In this document: piece by piece, positions 34,559 to 45,084 of the stretch | How positions within the stretch are numbered: the first letter of the stretch is position 1 | How the letters are laid out: each line of letters begins with the position of its first letter | Source of the DNA: Lojkania enalia | Taxonomy: Eukaryota > Ascomycota > Dothideomycetes > Pleosporales | Assembly: GCA_010094045.1 (NCBI GenBank) | Contig: ML986643.1 | Coordinates: 19,297 to 64,380 of the forward strand | DNA length: 45,084 bases | Reading direction: 5' to 3' | Notes under the pieces: generated by a model | What the model was told of the DNA's origin: nothing | What the model saw: the letters and a program-made list of their open reading frames with translations, nothing else | Databases searched by the model: none | Translations under genes and position numbers: made by a program

Positions 34559-37500
34559 ATATATATAAAACTCTAGTAAAATAGTAGTATATTATACTAT
34601 TATATTAAGTAAGAAGGTCTGAGGATATAATAGGATTAGATATAATAAGAATCTATTATTGTTAAAGTTAGAGAAAGAGAAGAGAAGGTATATAGTAGTA
34701 AGATACATATTATTCGCTTACTTTAGTCTAGGTAAGTATAGGGTCGTATAAGAGCAACTGCTATTATAGTATTACAGGAACGGAACTAAGCTACAGGCTA
34801 GGACCTTTATAATATTCCCCTCCTCCTCCTCTTCTTCCTCTAGTACTGAATTATACGGACAAGTAATTCTTTAGTAAAGTTCCGCTCTATATCCCGTTCG
34901 AATTCTTCTAGAGCGATTATATTTTTATAGTCGCTCTAGTCGTTCTATAAGAGTATAGTATAACCAGTCTACTTATAAAGGAACTACTATTTTAGGCTGT
35001 CTCCCCTTTTACTAATTACTCGTACGTCTTGGATTTTCTTAAGCTCCTATATATCTTCGTTTCTAACGCTAATTAGCGCTAGTTAATAGTCGTCCTATAT
35101 TTAACTTAGTAACGGGTCTTAAGTAATAGAGCGAAGTAGTATTATATAGAAGACGTTATAAATTTCTAATAGGGTGTCTAATTAATATATATTTTGTCTA
35201 ACAGTTTTAATAACTATTTATTATTAATAGAGCTTATAAAGCTTCTTTTTCCTTATAGGGTCTATCTTAATATTACGTATATTAAGCTAAACTTTATCCC
35301 CTAATTAGTATTATAGTATAGAATCCCTCGTACAATTATAAATTTCTTACTACTACTATTATATATAGGCTATTATTACTTATATAAATTTAACATAGTC
35401 TTTTAGTTTACTAATAATCTATTTTACTATATAAATAGGGTCTCTAGGCTACTCTATTAGCAGCTCTTCTTCTAGTTATATAGACTCTTCCAAGTTTAGG
35501 TAATAGCTATAAATAAGAAAGAATAGACTAACTCTTATAGAGGAAGTATCCCTAATACTAATAGTAATCTAAGCTAGTAGTAGCTATAAATCCTAATTAT
35601 TCTAGTAGTAGTTATAATAGTAGCAAAGAAGCTCTTTAAGTAGCTAGTTTATACGCTCTATACTTCCGTCGGTTTCTAGATAGTATACTATCGATAGCCT
35701 TTACTTAATCTTAAGAATTCGGTAGATATATACCTATACGCCTTATATAAACTACTCTCCTCTATTAGAGACTATTATTTGTAAGAGCCTGTAATATACT
35801 ATAAAATACTCGATAAACTTATTAGTTAATATTTAGCTCTTAAGGTCTAGAACGGCGATAAAAAGTACTTCTTTACTTAAACGGTCCGTAATAATAAGAA
35901 TATACTTATTACTACGTATAGTTCTTAGTAAGTTAATAATATAGTCTATTAAAATTTCTAACTATACCCTCTTAGGGACTAGAAGAGGATATAGTAGGCC
36001 TTTTTTTCTAGAACGCTAAACTATATTTCTACTATAGAAGTAGCAATTTCGTATAAAGTGTTTAATGTCTACTACTATTCTAGGCTAAAAGTAGTACTAT
36101 AATATTAACCCGATCGTAATATTCTTATTAGAGTAGCTAGTTAAGTAAGAGTTATAAGTCTCTTAGATTAGCTTTATATAAAGTAACTTGCTTTTAAGAA
36201 CCTAAGCGCGTTCTCTCTATATTAATCTATCTCCTAGAACTAAGAGGTTAGATAGGCTAATCCTAAGGTAATAGAGGGTTTCTAAAAGTATTCTCTCCCC
36301 TACTTTAGTAGTATAGAGAAGTATAGTATACGTCTTATCTTTTTCTTAGGTATCTTACTATAAGGTCTCTATTAGTATTTACTACTCCTCGTACGATATC
36401 TTAGTTATAAACTCCCCTTCGTCTATAGATTCCTCCCCTAATATAGAGTCTTCTAGGGCAACTACCTCTACCTAATCGTTAGGAGTATCTTTAATATACT
36501 AGTTTCTGGTTTATATAGGAGCTATATAAACTCTATCCTTAAAATCGGACGGTCCGAAGAGTTAACTAATTCTTCTTTAGATCTACTTATTATCAGCTTC
36601 TTTTAGAAGATCCTAATCGTAACGTAAGAGAGTATTAGCTAGGATATTAAGCTTGCCTAGCTTATATTTAAATTAGAAGTTAAACTAGGTAAAAAATACT
36701 ACCTATCTTATCTAGTATTTAAAGAGCTTCTATACTTTAGTAAAGTATTTTAGGTTATAGTAATCTATATAAATTGTAAAGTACGTAAGTAGTTTTAAAA
36801 ACTTCTCCTATTCCTTAAGATATTATATAACTACTAGTAATTCCTTATTATAGATTAGATAGTTATACTCTATAGGAAGTATTCGCTTTAATATAAAAGT
36901 AATAGATTATAGAACTCCTTTATTATTATATTATAGAAACGTACCTCTAGTATACTAGCTAGAAGTATTATACTCTAGAATCGTTTCCCTTTTAAGGTTA
37001 TATTAGGCTAATACTAGTACTTATACGAAGTATTACTTTAGGTAATTAAAGGCGGTAAATACCCGATTATCGAGTTAAAACTATTTCTTCTCTTATTCCC
37101 TTTAAATAAAAGCTATTAGTAGAGTAACCACTTTAGAAAATTCTTTAATAAACTAGCGGTAGAAGTTTATAAAGCCTAAAAAGCTCTATATACTATAAAC
37201 TAATATAGGCGCTTTCTAGTCCTAGATTATCTTAACTTTCTATAGGTTTATTTAGATACCTTTTTCCGTATTAATAATAAAGCTAAGATATTTTATTATA
37301 CGGACCTTAAATTTACACTTATTAATATTAAGTTAGAGGCTAGTATCTATTAGCTTTTAAAGGATTACTTTAACGTAACACTAATAGTCTTCTAGAGAGC
37401 CGTTCGTGTATATAAGGATATTATCTAAGTATACCGAGATAAAGTCGCCTAAATACTCCTAGATTATATAATTAATATACTATTAAAAGGTACTTAGAAT

Positions 37501-40500
37501 ATTTATAAGACTAAAGAGTATAACTAGCTACTTATATAAACTATAGTAGGTTATAAATACTATCTTTTACTCGTCTCCTTCTTTAATTTAGATCTTATTA
37601 AATATAGCAATAATATTAAGTTTTATAAACTACTTAGTTTAACTAATTTAATTTAGCGTTTCTCGGATTAAAGGTAGAGGGTAGTAGTCTTTCTATATAA
37701 TAGCGTTTAGGGCGTAGTAGTTAATATAGAAGTAGAGGCTACCCCCTAGTTTTCGTATAAACAGGACCGGTGCTATAGCTAGAAAGTTGCTGACCTAAAT
37801 AAATCCTTTATTAAGGAGCTTTATTAGAGTCTTCTAAAGGATAAGGAGTATCTCCTATAATATTCTATATAAAGGACCTAAGGGGATCCTTAGAGGGCTT
37901 TTATCTTTCCCTTCCAGCTCGATTATATAGTCTACTCTTAGTCTTAGTCTTAAAGGCGGTAGCTTATCGGCTTCCTATTAATTAAAGGTATAGAGCTACT
38001 ATATATATTCTTTAGGGAGTTTCGTACGAGGGTCTATTTTTAGCTTATTTTCTAAAGCCTTCTAAATGTCGGCTATACTAATAGTAAAGATACGAGGTAG
38101 CTTAGTAAGGGAATCTTATAGGCGTCTCCTATAGTATTTTACTATAGTAGAAAAAGTATATACTAAGACTTGGGTAATATTAGCCGTACGTTACTACTTC
38201 TAAAGCTCCTAGTTTTATACGATTACCCCTATTCTATAAATATATAGGATTTCCGTTTTTAGGTTAATAATTACGTCCTTACTTTACCTCTATAAACGTC
38301 TTAAGATTATACTATAATCTCCTTCTATCCTTAGGATTACGTAAGCAAATACCTGATCTAGACCTACCTAACTCTCGCCTATATCTAGTAAGTTAATAAT
38401 AGCTACCTCTTTAATAATTCTAGCCGAGAAGTCGCTAAATAATAAGGCTGTTAATAGCGTTAGAAGGTAGAAGTATTCCAGTCTAGCCTTTTATATAATC
38501 CTTTTCTCGACTATTATATATAAGTTACAGCTATTATCTATTAAGGCGAGAAGGCTAAAGGTATTATTAAGTAGTACGGGGGCTATAAATAGAGCGCTAG
38601 TCATCCGAAATCGATTAAATTTATCTAGTACTTACTTATTCGCCTACTCTTTTTATAACTTTAAGCGCCGACTTCTATTTAAAGCGATACTTTTCCTATT
38701 CTATTAACTTAGGCTATATCTCTATATTCCTTATTATACTAAATAGGCTTTAGCAGTATTATATAAGCCTAATTAAACTGTATACTATTCTTAGGCGGAG
38801 TATAGCAGCAGCTTTAGGCGAAGTAACCCCCATTTCTATAGGTAAAATAGGTATTCTATTATTTCTAAGCCTTCAGCTCTTTCTTAGTAATATTCCTTAT
38901 CTTCTCTAATAGCTAAGGTCTTATATCTAGGCGCTATATAAGTCCGTGATTAGCTGTTAACATCTAGTCTATAGTATTATTAACAGCAGCTAACAGTTGT
39001 AGTTGCGGGAGCGGCGTAAGTAGCTGTCTCTAGCTATCTCTTATCTAACTAGTCTTCCCCCTACTAAAGGGCTATATAAAAGTACTATCGAGTTTAGCTG
39101 CTTTAAAATAGTTATTAAGAATATAAAGTTTCCGTACGAAGGTCATATATAATATAAGGTCTTCTTTACTAACGCTGCTAATTGTTAATTAGCGGAGCTT
39201 AGGATAAATCTTCCCTTCTAGATCTTATATCTTAACTTAGTCTAGGTAAGAGTTATATAATACTTTTATAAAGAGATAATTATATTCGACTAGAAACTTA
39301 ATAAAGGTTTTATTACCTTATCTTAGGGTTTTAAACTCGATTCTAGCTCGTTTCTAACGGTAGGGGTTATTATATTATATATCTATAATTATCTAGAATT
39401 TATTATAGGTAAGGGTACCTATAGTAATATATTTTTCGTATAACTAAAGGTATATTCTAGCGTCGCTCTTATAAAATAATACTATATAGGCTACTACTAT
39501 TATATTTGTTAAGCTTATAGATAAACCTTTAATACGGATTTTAGTCTTTATACTACTTTTCTAAATAGGATACACTTTATAGTCTCTTTAAAACTTATCT
39601 AGCTTATTAAATATAGCTTTCGTATAAATAGGCTTAGCAGTTGTTAATAGTATAGTTGGTAAGACGCTCCCCTTAAGGGTTAAGTACTTATTTAGTTGCT
39701 TCTTAAACTTCCGATAAAAGCTTATTCTTTTAAGTTGCTATTACTACTTTTCTTTCTCTAGGTATTCCAGCCTGGCTGCTATTTTAGCGAACTGTCTCTG
39801 TACAGTCGCCATATTAAATCCTTGTTCTACCGGTCCGTTTTAGTCTATAACTTTGTACGGTAGTAGGTCTACTTAGCAGTTAAGATAGAATCTAGTATAG
39901 TATAAGCTTTAATAAATTGAGAAGGTCTGAGGATACAATAGGATCAGACATAATAAGAATCCATTATTATTAAAGCTAGAGAAAGAGAAGAGAAGGTATA
40001 TAGTAGTAAGATATATATTATTCGCTTGCTTTAGTTCAGGCAGATATAGGGTCGTATAAGGGCAACTGTTATTATAGTATCGTAGAAATAGGACTAAACT
40101 ACAGGCCGGGATCTTTATATTAAGTATTTATTTTTAGAGATAATAGGTTTTATTACTAAATAGTATACTAATACTATACTTTTAGTAGTATATAAGAGTT
40201 TACTATAGTATATCGCAGAATACTATAGTTTAGAAAATACTATAAAGTATAGTAAATTACTATTATATATTATAAAGTATAGTTAATTACTATTATTTAA
40301 TATATTATAATATACTATAAGATACTATAGTATACTATCTAGAATCTAATAACTACCCTAGTCTATTTTACAATATACTACTATAGTCTGTAATATAGTA
40401 TAATATACTACTCTAGTTAATTAAGTTTATATATATAGGGAAGTAGTATAAATAAAATTTATATAGTATTAGAGAAGTATATTAGATTTTCTTCTACTAA

Positions 40501-41762
40501 CTACTAGTAGTAAGGGCTAAGCTAATCCTTATTTATTAAAGTATTATTATCCGAGAAACTATTAAAGTCGGTTATATCTTTATCTAAAAAGCTCTTAAAA
40601 GTACTATCTAACTTCTTACTTAATATCTTATACTTATCCTTATATTATATAAGCTTAGCCTTAATTTTAGAGTTATTATTAACCTCCTCTTCGCACTCAT
40701 CGCTTTTAATATCCTTAATATAGGGTAAGTTCGAATCGAAAAGAAGATTATTATCGAATTAATTATATACTAATAGAGGCTCTTAATATCTAGAATAGTA
40801 ATTAGTATATATCTATAATAAATAGATATAATAAAAAATATAATAAATTTACTTCTACTCTAGCTCTAAAACTATAGCTAACTCTTCTTTAAATAGTCCC
40901 TTAATAAACTCTTACTATTTATTTTAAGTATCTTTACTTTTAAAGCTATTATTTTATAGTTTAAAAAGGCTATCTTAGTATATTTTATATATAACCTTCT
41001 GTACAGCCCCTCTAGAGCTATATACCCGTAATAGATTACAAGCTGATTCTTATATAATAGATGCATCTTTCTCTTAACTAGTAGCCTTTAATAGAACTAC
41101 TTAGTAACGTCTAAGGCTAATCTTTTAGTTAATATACTTCTATTTTAAGTAGATAGCCTTTAGCCTTACTTCTAACCAATTACCTATTTACTTATAAGTA
41201 TATATATATATAATAAATAACTATAATAACTTACTAGACTTATAATTATTAAAGCGCTTCTCTACTATAGCTTTAATAGCTTTATCTAATATCTTTTTTT
41301 TTTCTTCTTCCCCTAATACTATATATTTAGCACTTTTCTATAGCTGCCTCTTCTTAGCACTTTTAGTAGAGCGATTAGTAGTATAGGTACTTTTAATAGC
41401 CTTTTCCTTAGCAGTAAGCGATATAGCTTTATCTCTCTATTAGATAGCGCGCTTAGTATTACTAAGTATACTCTTAAAGGGTACTATAAGGTTGGTTAAA
41501 CGGCCTTTTTAAGAACTAGCTTAACCGCGTAGCAAAAGGACGTATTTAATTTTATAATCTTCTAACTACCAGCCCTATATTTATTAGTAAACTATAATAA
41601 AAGATTAGTATAATTACTTACCTATATTAACTTCGCCTACTTATTTTAGTTAAAGTTAACTAGTAGCTTTAGTAGCTTTAGTAGTAGTAAGCTATCTAGA
41701 CTATCGAGAAAATTATTATTAATAGGCTCTACTTTAATAGTTAATATTTTATAGGAACTATA
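33978..41762. repeat. Family B repeat, copy 2 (about 2.3 kb net), split by Gypsy G4
   Basis: The pieces 33978-34609 and 40120-41762 match copy 1 collinearly. A TAC microsatellite lies at 34507-34557, longer than in copy 1. A short minus-strand frame at 40878-41066 (62 codons, Tyr/Leu/Lys-rich, containing ALEGLYRRLYIKYTK) is open in this copy. The corresponding stretch in copy 1 (23220-23400) differs only by scattered changes. It may be a remnant of the element's own protein, but I do not recognise it. Confidence 0.65.
34610..40119 (-). mobile_element. G4: complete Ty3/Gypsy LTR retrotransposon (5,510 bp), inactivated
   Basis: LTRs of 202 bp each (34610-34811 and 39918-40119) begin TRAGAAGGTCTGAGG and end ATCTTTATA. 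The target duplication is TTAAG (34605-34609 and 40120-40124). Family B copy 1 shows the empty site near 21168. On the minus strand a polypurine tract (GAGGAAGAAGAGGAGG... at 34817-34840) precedes the 3' LTR. YLDNILIYT near 37400-37450 is the reverse transcriptase active site with Asp to Asn, and YYLETDG then SIERIN near 35633-35690 is the integrase block. Order along the minus strand is 5' LTR, gag, RT, integrase, polypurine tract, 3' LTR. Stops throughout show it is dead. Length is normal for a fungal Gypsy element. Confidence 0.88.
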
Positions 41763-42922
41763 ATAAAAGTATATAATAAATCGAAAATTTAGGATTACGC
41801 TAATAAGAGTATAGTAGGAAGAAGAGTTGTAGTAGGATATTAGGCTTAACGCGATAAGCGTATATACTACCTACTAGTATAGATTAGATAGAAATAATAA
41901 TAAAATATATACACATCTAAATAAATATAAAATATTAGTCGGTTTAGTATAAAAAACTATTACTAAAAAGCATACTACTAGTTCTATAAGATAGTAAGTT
42001 ATTATAGTTTTTTATTATAGTATTCTTATAATATATACTTAAACACCTTATTAGCTTTACTTTATAATCTTAATTTAGTACTAACTCTTAGTATATATAT
42101 ATCTTAGCATCTATATTTACATTTTAGGTATCTATTAACGAACCTCAACTTAGCTTTATACTACCAACTTTAATTATTAACGTTAACTACTCTACTCTAC
42201 TACTATTAATATATAATATCTCGTACTTAAGGAATAGTACAATTTAAAATCGTTCTAATAGGTAGTAAGTTTCCTTAAAAGTAGCTCGCCGCTAAATTAG
42301 CTTATAAGACACCTATATTAGTAAAGCCTGCACTAGTAAAGTATTACTATTACCCTAGAAGTAAGTTATTATAGGTTTTTATTATAGTTATATACTAATA
42401 AGATATAGCTATTATACTTTAATAAATTAAACAATATTAGAAGAGTATTAAACTTCTTCTTTAAAAACTCCCTTATTCGCGGCTAATCTATAAAATTACT
42501 ACCGTAGTTTAGGAGGATACTTATAGTAGTAAGATACGTTAGTAACGAAGTATAATTAAAACTCTCTAAGAGTCTACTAAAGCTTTTCTTATTAGGTTCT
42601 TTAAAGGTATATTATTTTTTATATAATTTATACTATATAATACTAACTATATTAAACTGTAATATAAACGTAATTTACGTAAAGTAGGTTACTATCTAAA
42701 ATAAGAATATATATTTAGTAAAGTAATACTATAAGAAGTTTAGTCTTCTATTAGATTAGAGTTATAATCTCTAAATAGTTTTAGGCTTAGAAAAGACTAC
42801 TTTAAATAAAACTAGTTCTCTACTATAATAATTTACAGTAATAAATATTTAATATATAATATATAATAAATATATAATATATAATTATTTCTTATAATTA
42901 TAGAGAAACCTTATAGAATATT
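41763..42922. other. AT-rich interval, nothing recognised
   Basis: About 1.2 kb downstream of family B copy 2. I find no readable protein block, no terminal repeats and no match to the rest of the window. Confidence 0.45.
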
Positions 42923-43075
42923 TCTACCTTAATCTTATACCCCAGCGCTAAGAATTCTACCCTAACCTTAACCTCAATACTAAGAACCTCTACCTAACCT
43001 ATACTCTAGCGCTAAGAACTCTACCTTAATTTTAACCCTAGCGCTAAGAACCCCAAACCTAACTTTAATCTAGGT
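42923..43075. repeat. Four-copy tandem repeat of about 32 bp with telomere-like CCTAACC text
   Basis: Units start at about 42923, 42956, 42989 and 43020. Each reads approximately TCTACCYTAAYCTTAWACC followed by YYAGCGCTAAGAAC. Unit 2 contains CCCTAACCTTAACC, similar to but not the same as the fungal telomere CCCTAA repeat. A partial fifth unit follows. Confidence 0.7.
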
Positions 43076-43505
43076 AAAGTACTATATACCTTATTTACCA
43101 GCCTATTTACTAGTAAGAGTTAATATATATAGTTACTTATAGAGATACGTTTATTAATATAATATTAAGTAAGATTTTTATAGTAAATATAATTAATCAA
43201 TATATTAGCTAATAACTACTATTATAATAGTTTATTTATATTATAATTTTATTATATATAGTAATAAGTATTTACTAGTTTTAGTATATTACTAGATTAT
43301 TATTAACTAAACTTTCTTAACTAAATAATAACTTCTACTCTATATATATTATTATACGTCTTTAAAACTATTAATTATTAAAGTATTACTAATATTTTAT
43401 AGAATAAAATTAATTAATATACTACTTTACCCGCCTTTTAAAACTTTTTTAAAAGTTTTCTAGGTTATCTACTTTTAAATTATATATATACTTATTTATA
43501 AATAG
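43076..43505. other. AT-rich interval, nothing recognised
   Basis: Very AT-rich sequence with no readable domain or repeat match, between the 32-bp tandem repeat and the retroelement composite. Confidence 0.45.
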
Positions 43506-45084
43506 TATATAATATTTATTTTTTAGTTTCTAAGATTAAAAAAATATAAGTATTATACTTTATAAAATAAAAAGTATAACCCTATATAAATTATATCTAA
43601 TACTAGTAGAGTACTTACTACTAATATATTTATAAATTCCCTTCTATTATAAAAAGGAGTTTCTAGTCTTCTAGGGCTATCTTAAACTATAAATAATAGC
43701 CTAATATATAGAGGATAAGAAGAATAAAAAAGTAGTCTTTAAGGCTATTTTAGAATCTACTTATAGCTTAGTACTTATAGCCTAGATTATAAAAAGTTAG
43801 AAAGATAGCTTTCTTATAGCTAGTATCTAGGTAATTTTATTCTACTAGGGTACTAAGTTACTCTATTAGGTTTCGGCCCTAAAGACTCTAGTATCTAACC
43901 TTTAAACTAATATTACAGCGCTTTTAAGCAGCTAAAAATAAGGTAGAAGAGGTTTAAAAAGAGTCTAGAAGGAAGAAAGAGAAAAGAGAGTAGAAGAGAA
44001 GAAGATTAGAGAGGTATCTAATAGCCTACTATTAAACTCTTTAAATTTTATAGAGAAGTAATTTTAAGCTTATTAAACTAGTAGATAAGTATAAGTTAAG
44101 TTAGAGTTAGGGTCTTATATAAGTAGGGTAGAATTAAGGTTAGGGTTTTACTAATTAGCCTAGGGTATAGGTAGAATTAGAGTAACTATTTAGTAATAGG
44201 GTATAGGTTAAGGTAGGGTTATATAGACTAGATTTTCTTAGAGTCTAACTAATTAGTATACTTTAGAAAGTAGCTTAGTAAGAGTATATATAGTATAATA
44301 TTCTAGGACTTTATTATAGCTATTTATTATAGATTAGGCTAATCTTACTTTATTAGATTCTAGAGTAATATACTATAGTATATTGTAGACTATAGTAGTA
44401 CGCTCTTTAACTATTAATCTTATATAGCTTAATTTAATATAATAATATATTTATAATAGTAATTTATTATATAAACTATAGAGGTTTATAAATTTCTTAA
44501 TAAATATACTTTCGCGATAGCTTCTTATTAGTAGTAGTATTAGGATTAATATTCTCTTAGTTAATCTCCTAGTTAATCTCTAGTTCTTTATTATATACTT
44601 AGACTAGAAGTTTAAAGAGATCTATAACCTTATTAATACTATAAAGAAGGCTTAAGTTGCTAGTATTTTAGGCCTTTATAACCCAGTATACCTCTTTAGT
44701 ACGATAGTTCTCTCTACTTATTATATATTTTAGAAATATAATATCCCGGATTCTCTATATAGTAAGATAATATCTTCTATCTCTAATTATATTTCTAGTA
44801 GTATTAAAAACCCGTTTAATACTAACTCCTATAATCTATATTAGAAGAATATCCCTTACAACCTAAGTAAGCCGTGGATACTAATATTTATTTACTTTCT
44901 ACCAGCCTAATATATTAAAGTTATAACCTCGAATAGGAGGTATACTTAGATAACTTTCTCCTTCTTAATAAGTTGGTCCTTTCTCTTCTTCCTCTAACTC
45001 TCCCTCTCCCTCTCCCTCTCCCTCTCCTATATTACTTAGATCCTGGCCTAGAAAACTTAAGGAGCTACTTAAGGATAAATGTTA
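43506..45084. mobile_element. Composite of two retroelement-associated segments (continues beyond window)
   Basis: Bases 43506-44075 are collinear with 1-560 at the left window edge. Bases 44085-45084 are collinear with 25733-26760. The join is at about 44076-44084 (ATTAAACTAGTAGATAAG). In the two other places these segments have different neighbours. Neither segment shows a readable protein block. It could be the true internal order of one element or a recombination product. Confidence 0.6.

Noticed and set aside
40878..41066. A functional 62-residue protein
   Set aside because: It lies within RIP-mutated repeat family B, lacks a recognisable domain, and is open probably by chance; kept only as a possible remnant.

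Overview
The window looks like a piece of a filamentous ascomycete (Pezizomycotina) chromosome. Its genes have short introns (51-173 nt) with GT..AG ends and CTRAC-type branch sites, and the products are fungal in type. The window falls into two compartments. A gene island of near-balanced base composition runs from about 7.0 to 14.5 kb. On both sides lies extremely AT-rich DNA, saturated with TpA and poor in CpA. That is the expected footprint of repeat-induced point mutation (RIP). No intact long reading frame survives there, but many transposons can still be recognised from terminal repeats, target-site duplications, repeat copies and relics of catalytic motifs.

Gene island. A two-exon F-box gene of the Fbxo9/Pof7/Hrt3 type (7370-9108, +) converges on a three-exon gene for the CCT7 (eta) subunit of the TRiC/CCT chaperonin (9293-11082, -). 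CCT7 diverges across about 540 bp from a 2EXR/F-box-like fungal gene (11623 to 12272 or 12551, +). Next comes a dead amino-acid transporter gene (12888-13943, -) with several TGG-to-stop changes. It lost its 5' part to the first of a stack of pogo/Fot1-like DNA transposons: E5 at 13945, broken by E6 at 14339, broken by E3a at 14995, broken by E2a at 15373. The two living genes next to each other are housekeeping and ubiquitin-ligase functions; nothing suggests an operon-like pathway.

Left flank (1-6404): a minus-strand Ty3/Gypsy element (G1) with its 5' LTR at 6121-6404, and reverse transcriptase and integrase relics. Its 3' end lies at or beyond the window edge.

Right flank (14.5-45.1 kb): E2a holds a second G1-family fragment and a 150-N assembly gap. 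Then come an E4 end fragment, a tandem repeat, and a 2.2 kb unclassified repeat (family B). Family B is present twice and each copy is split by a different insertion. Copy 1 carries a 1,350 bp miniature LTR element (TRIM1, 21676-23025, TSD TCGTA). Copy 2 carries a complete 5,510 bp Gypsy element (G4, 34610-40119, TSD TTAAG). A second miniature LTR element (TRIM2, 24135-25365, TSD TCTAA) sits inside a G1-type LTR. Three nearly full-length pogo-like elements follow in a row (E4 27281-29153, E3 29812-31655, E2 31704-33576). The right end has a 32-bp tandem repeat and another composite of retroelement pieces.

The most notable observations are the shared two-core architecture of the pogo-like termini, the miniature LTR element with an internal two-unit minisatellite, and the transporter gene killed by both insertion and RIP-type nonsense changes. 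All identifications are from reading the sequence; no database search was possible.
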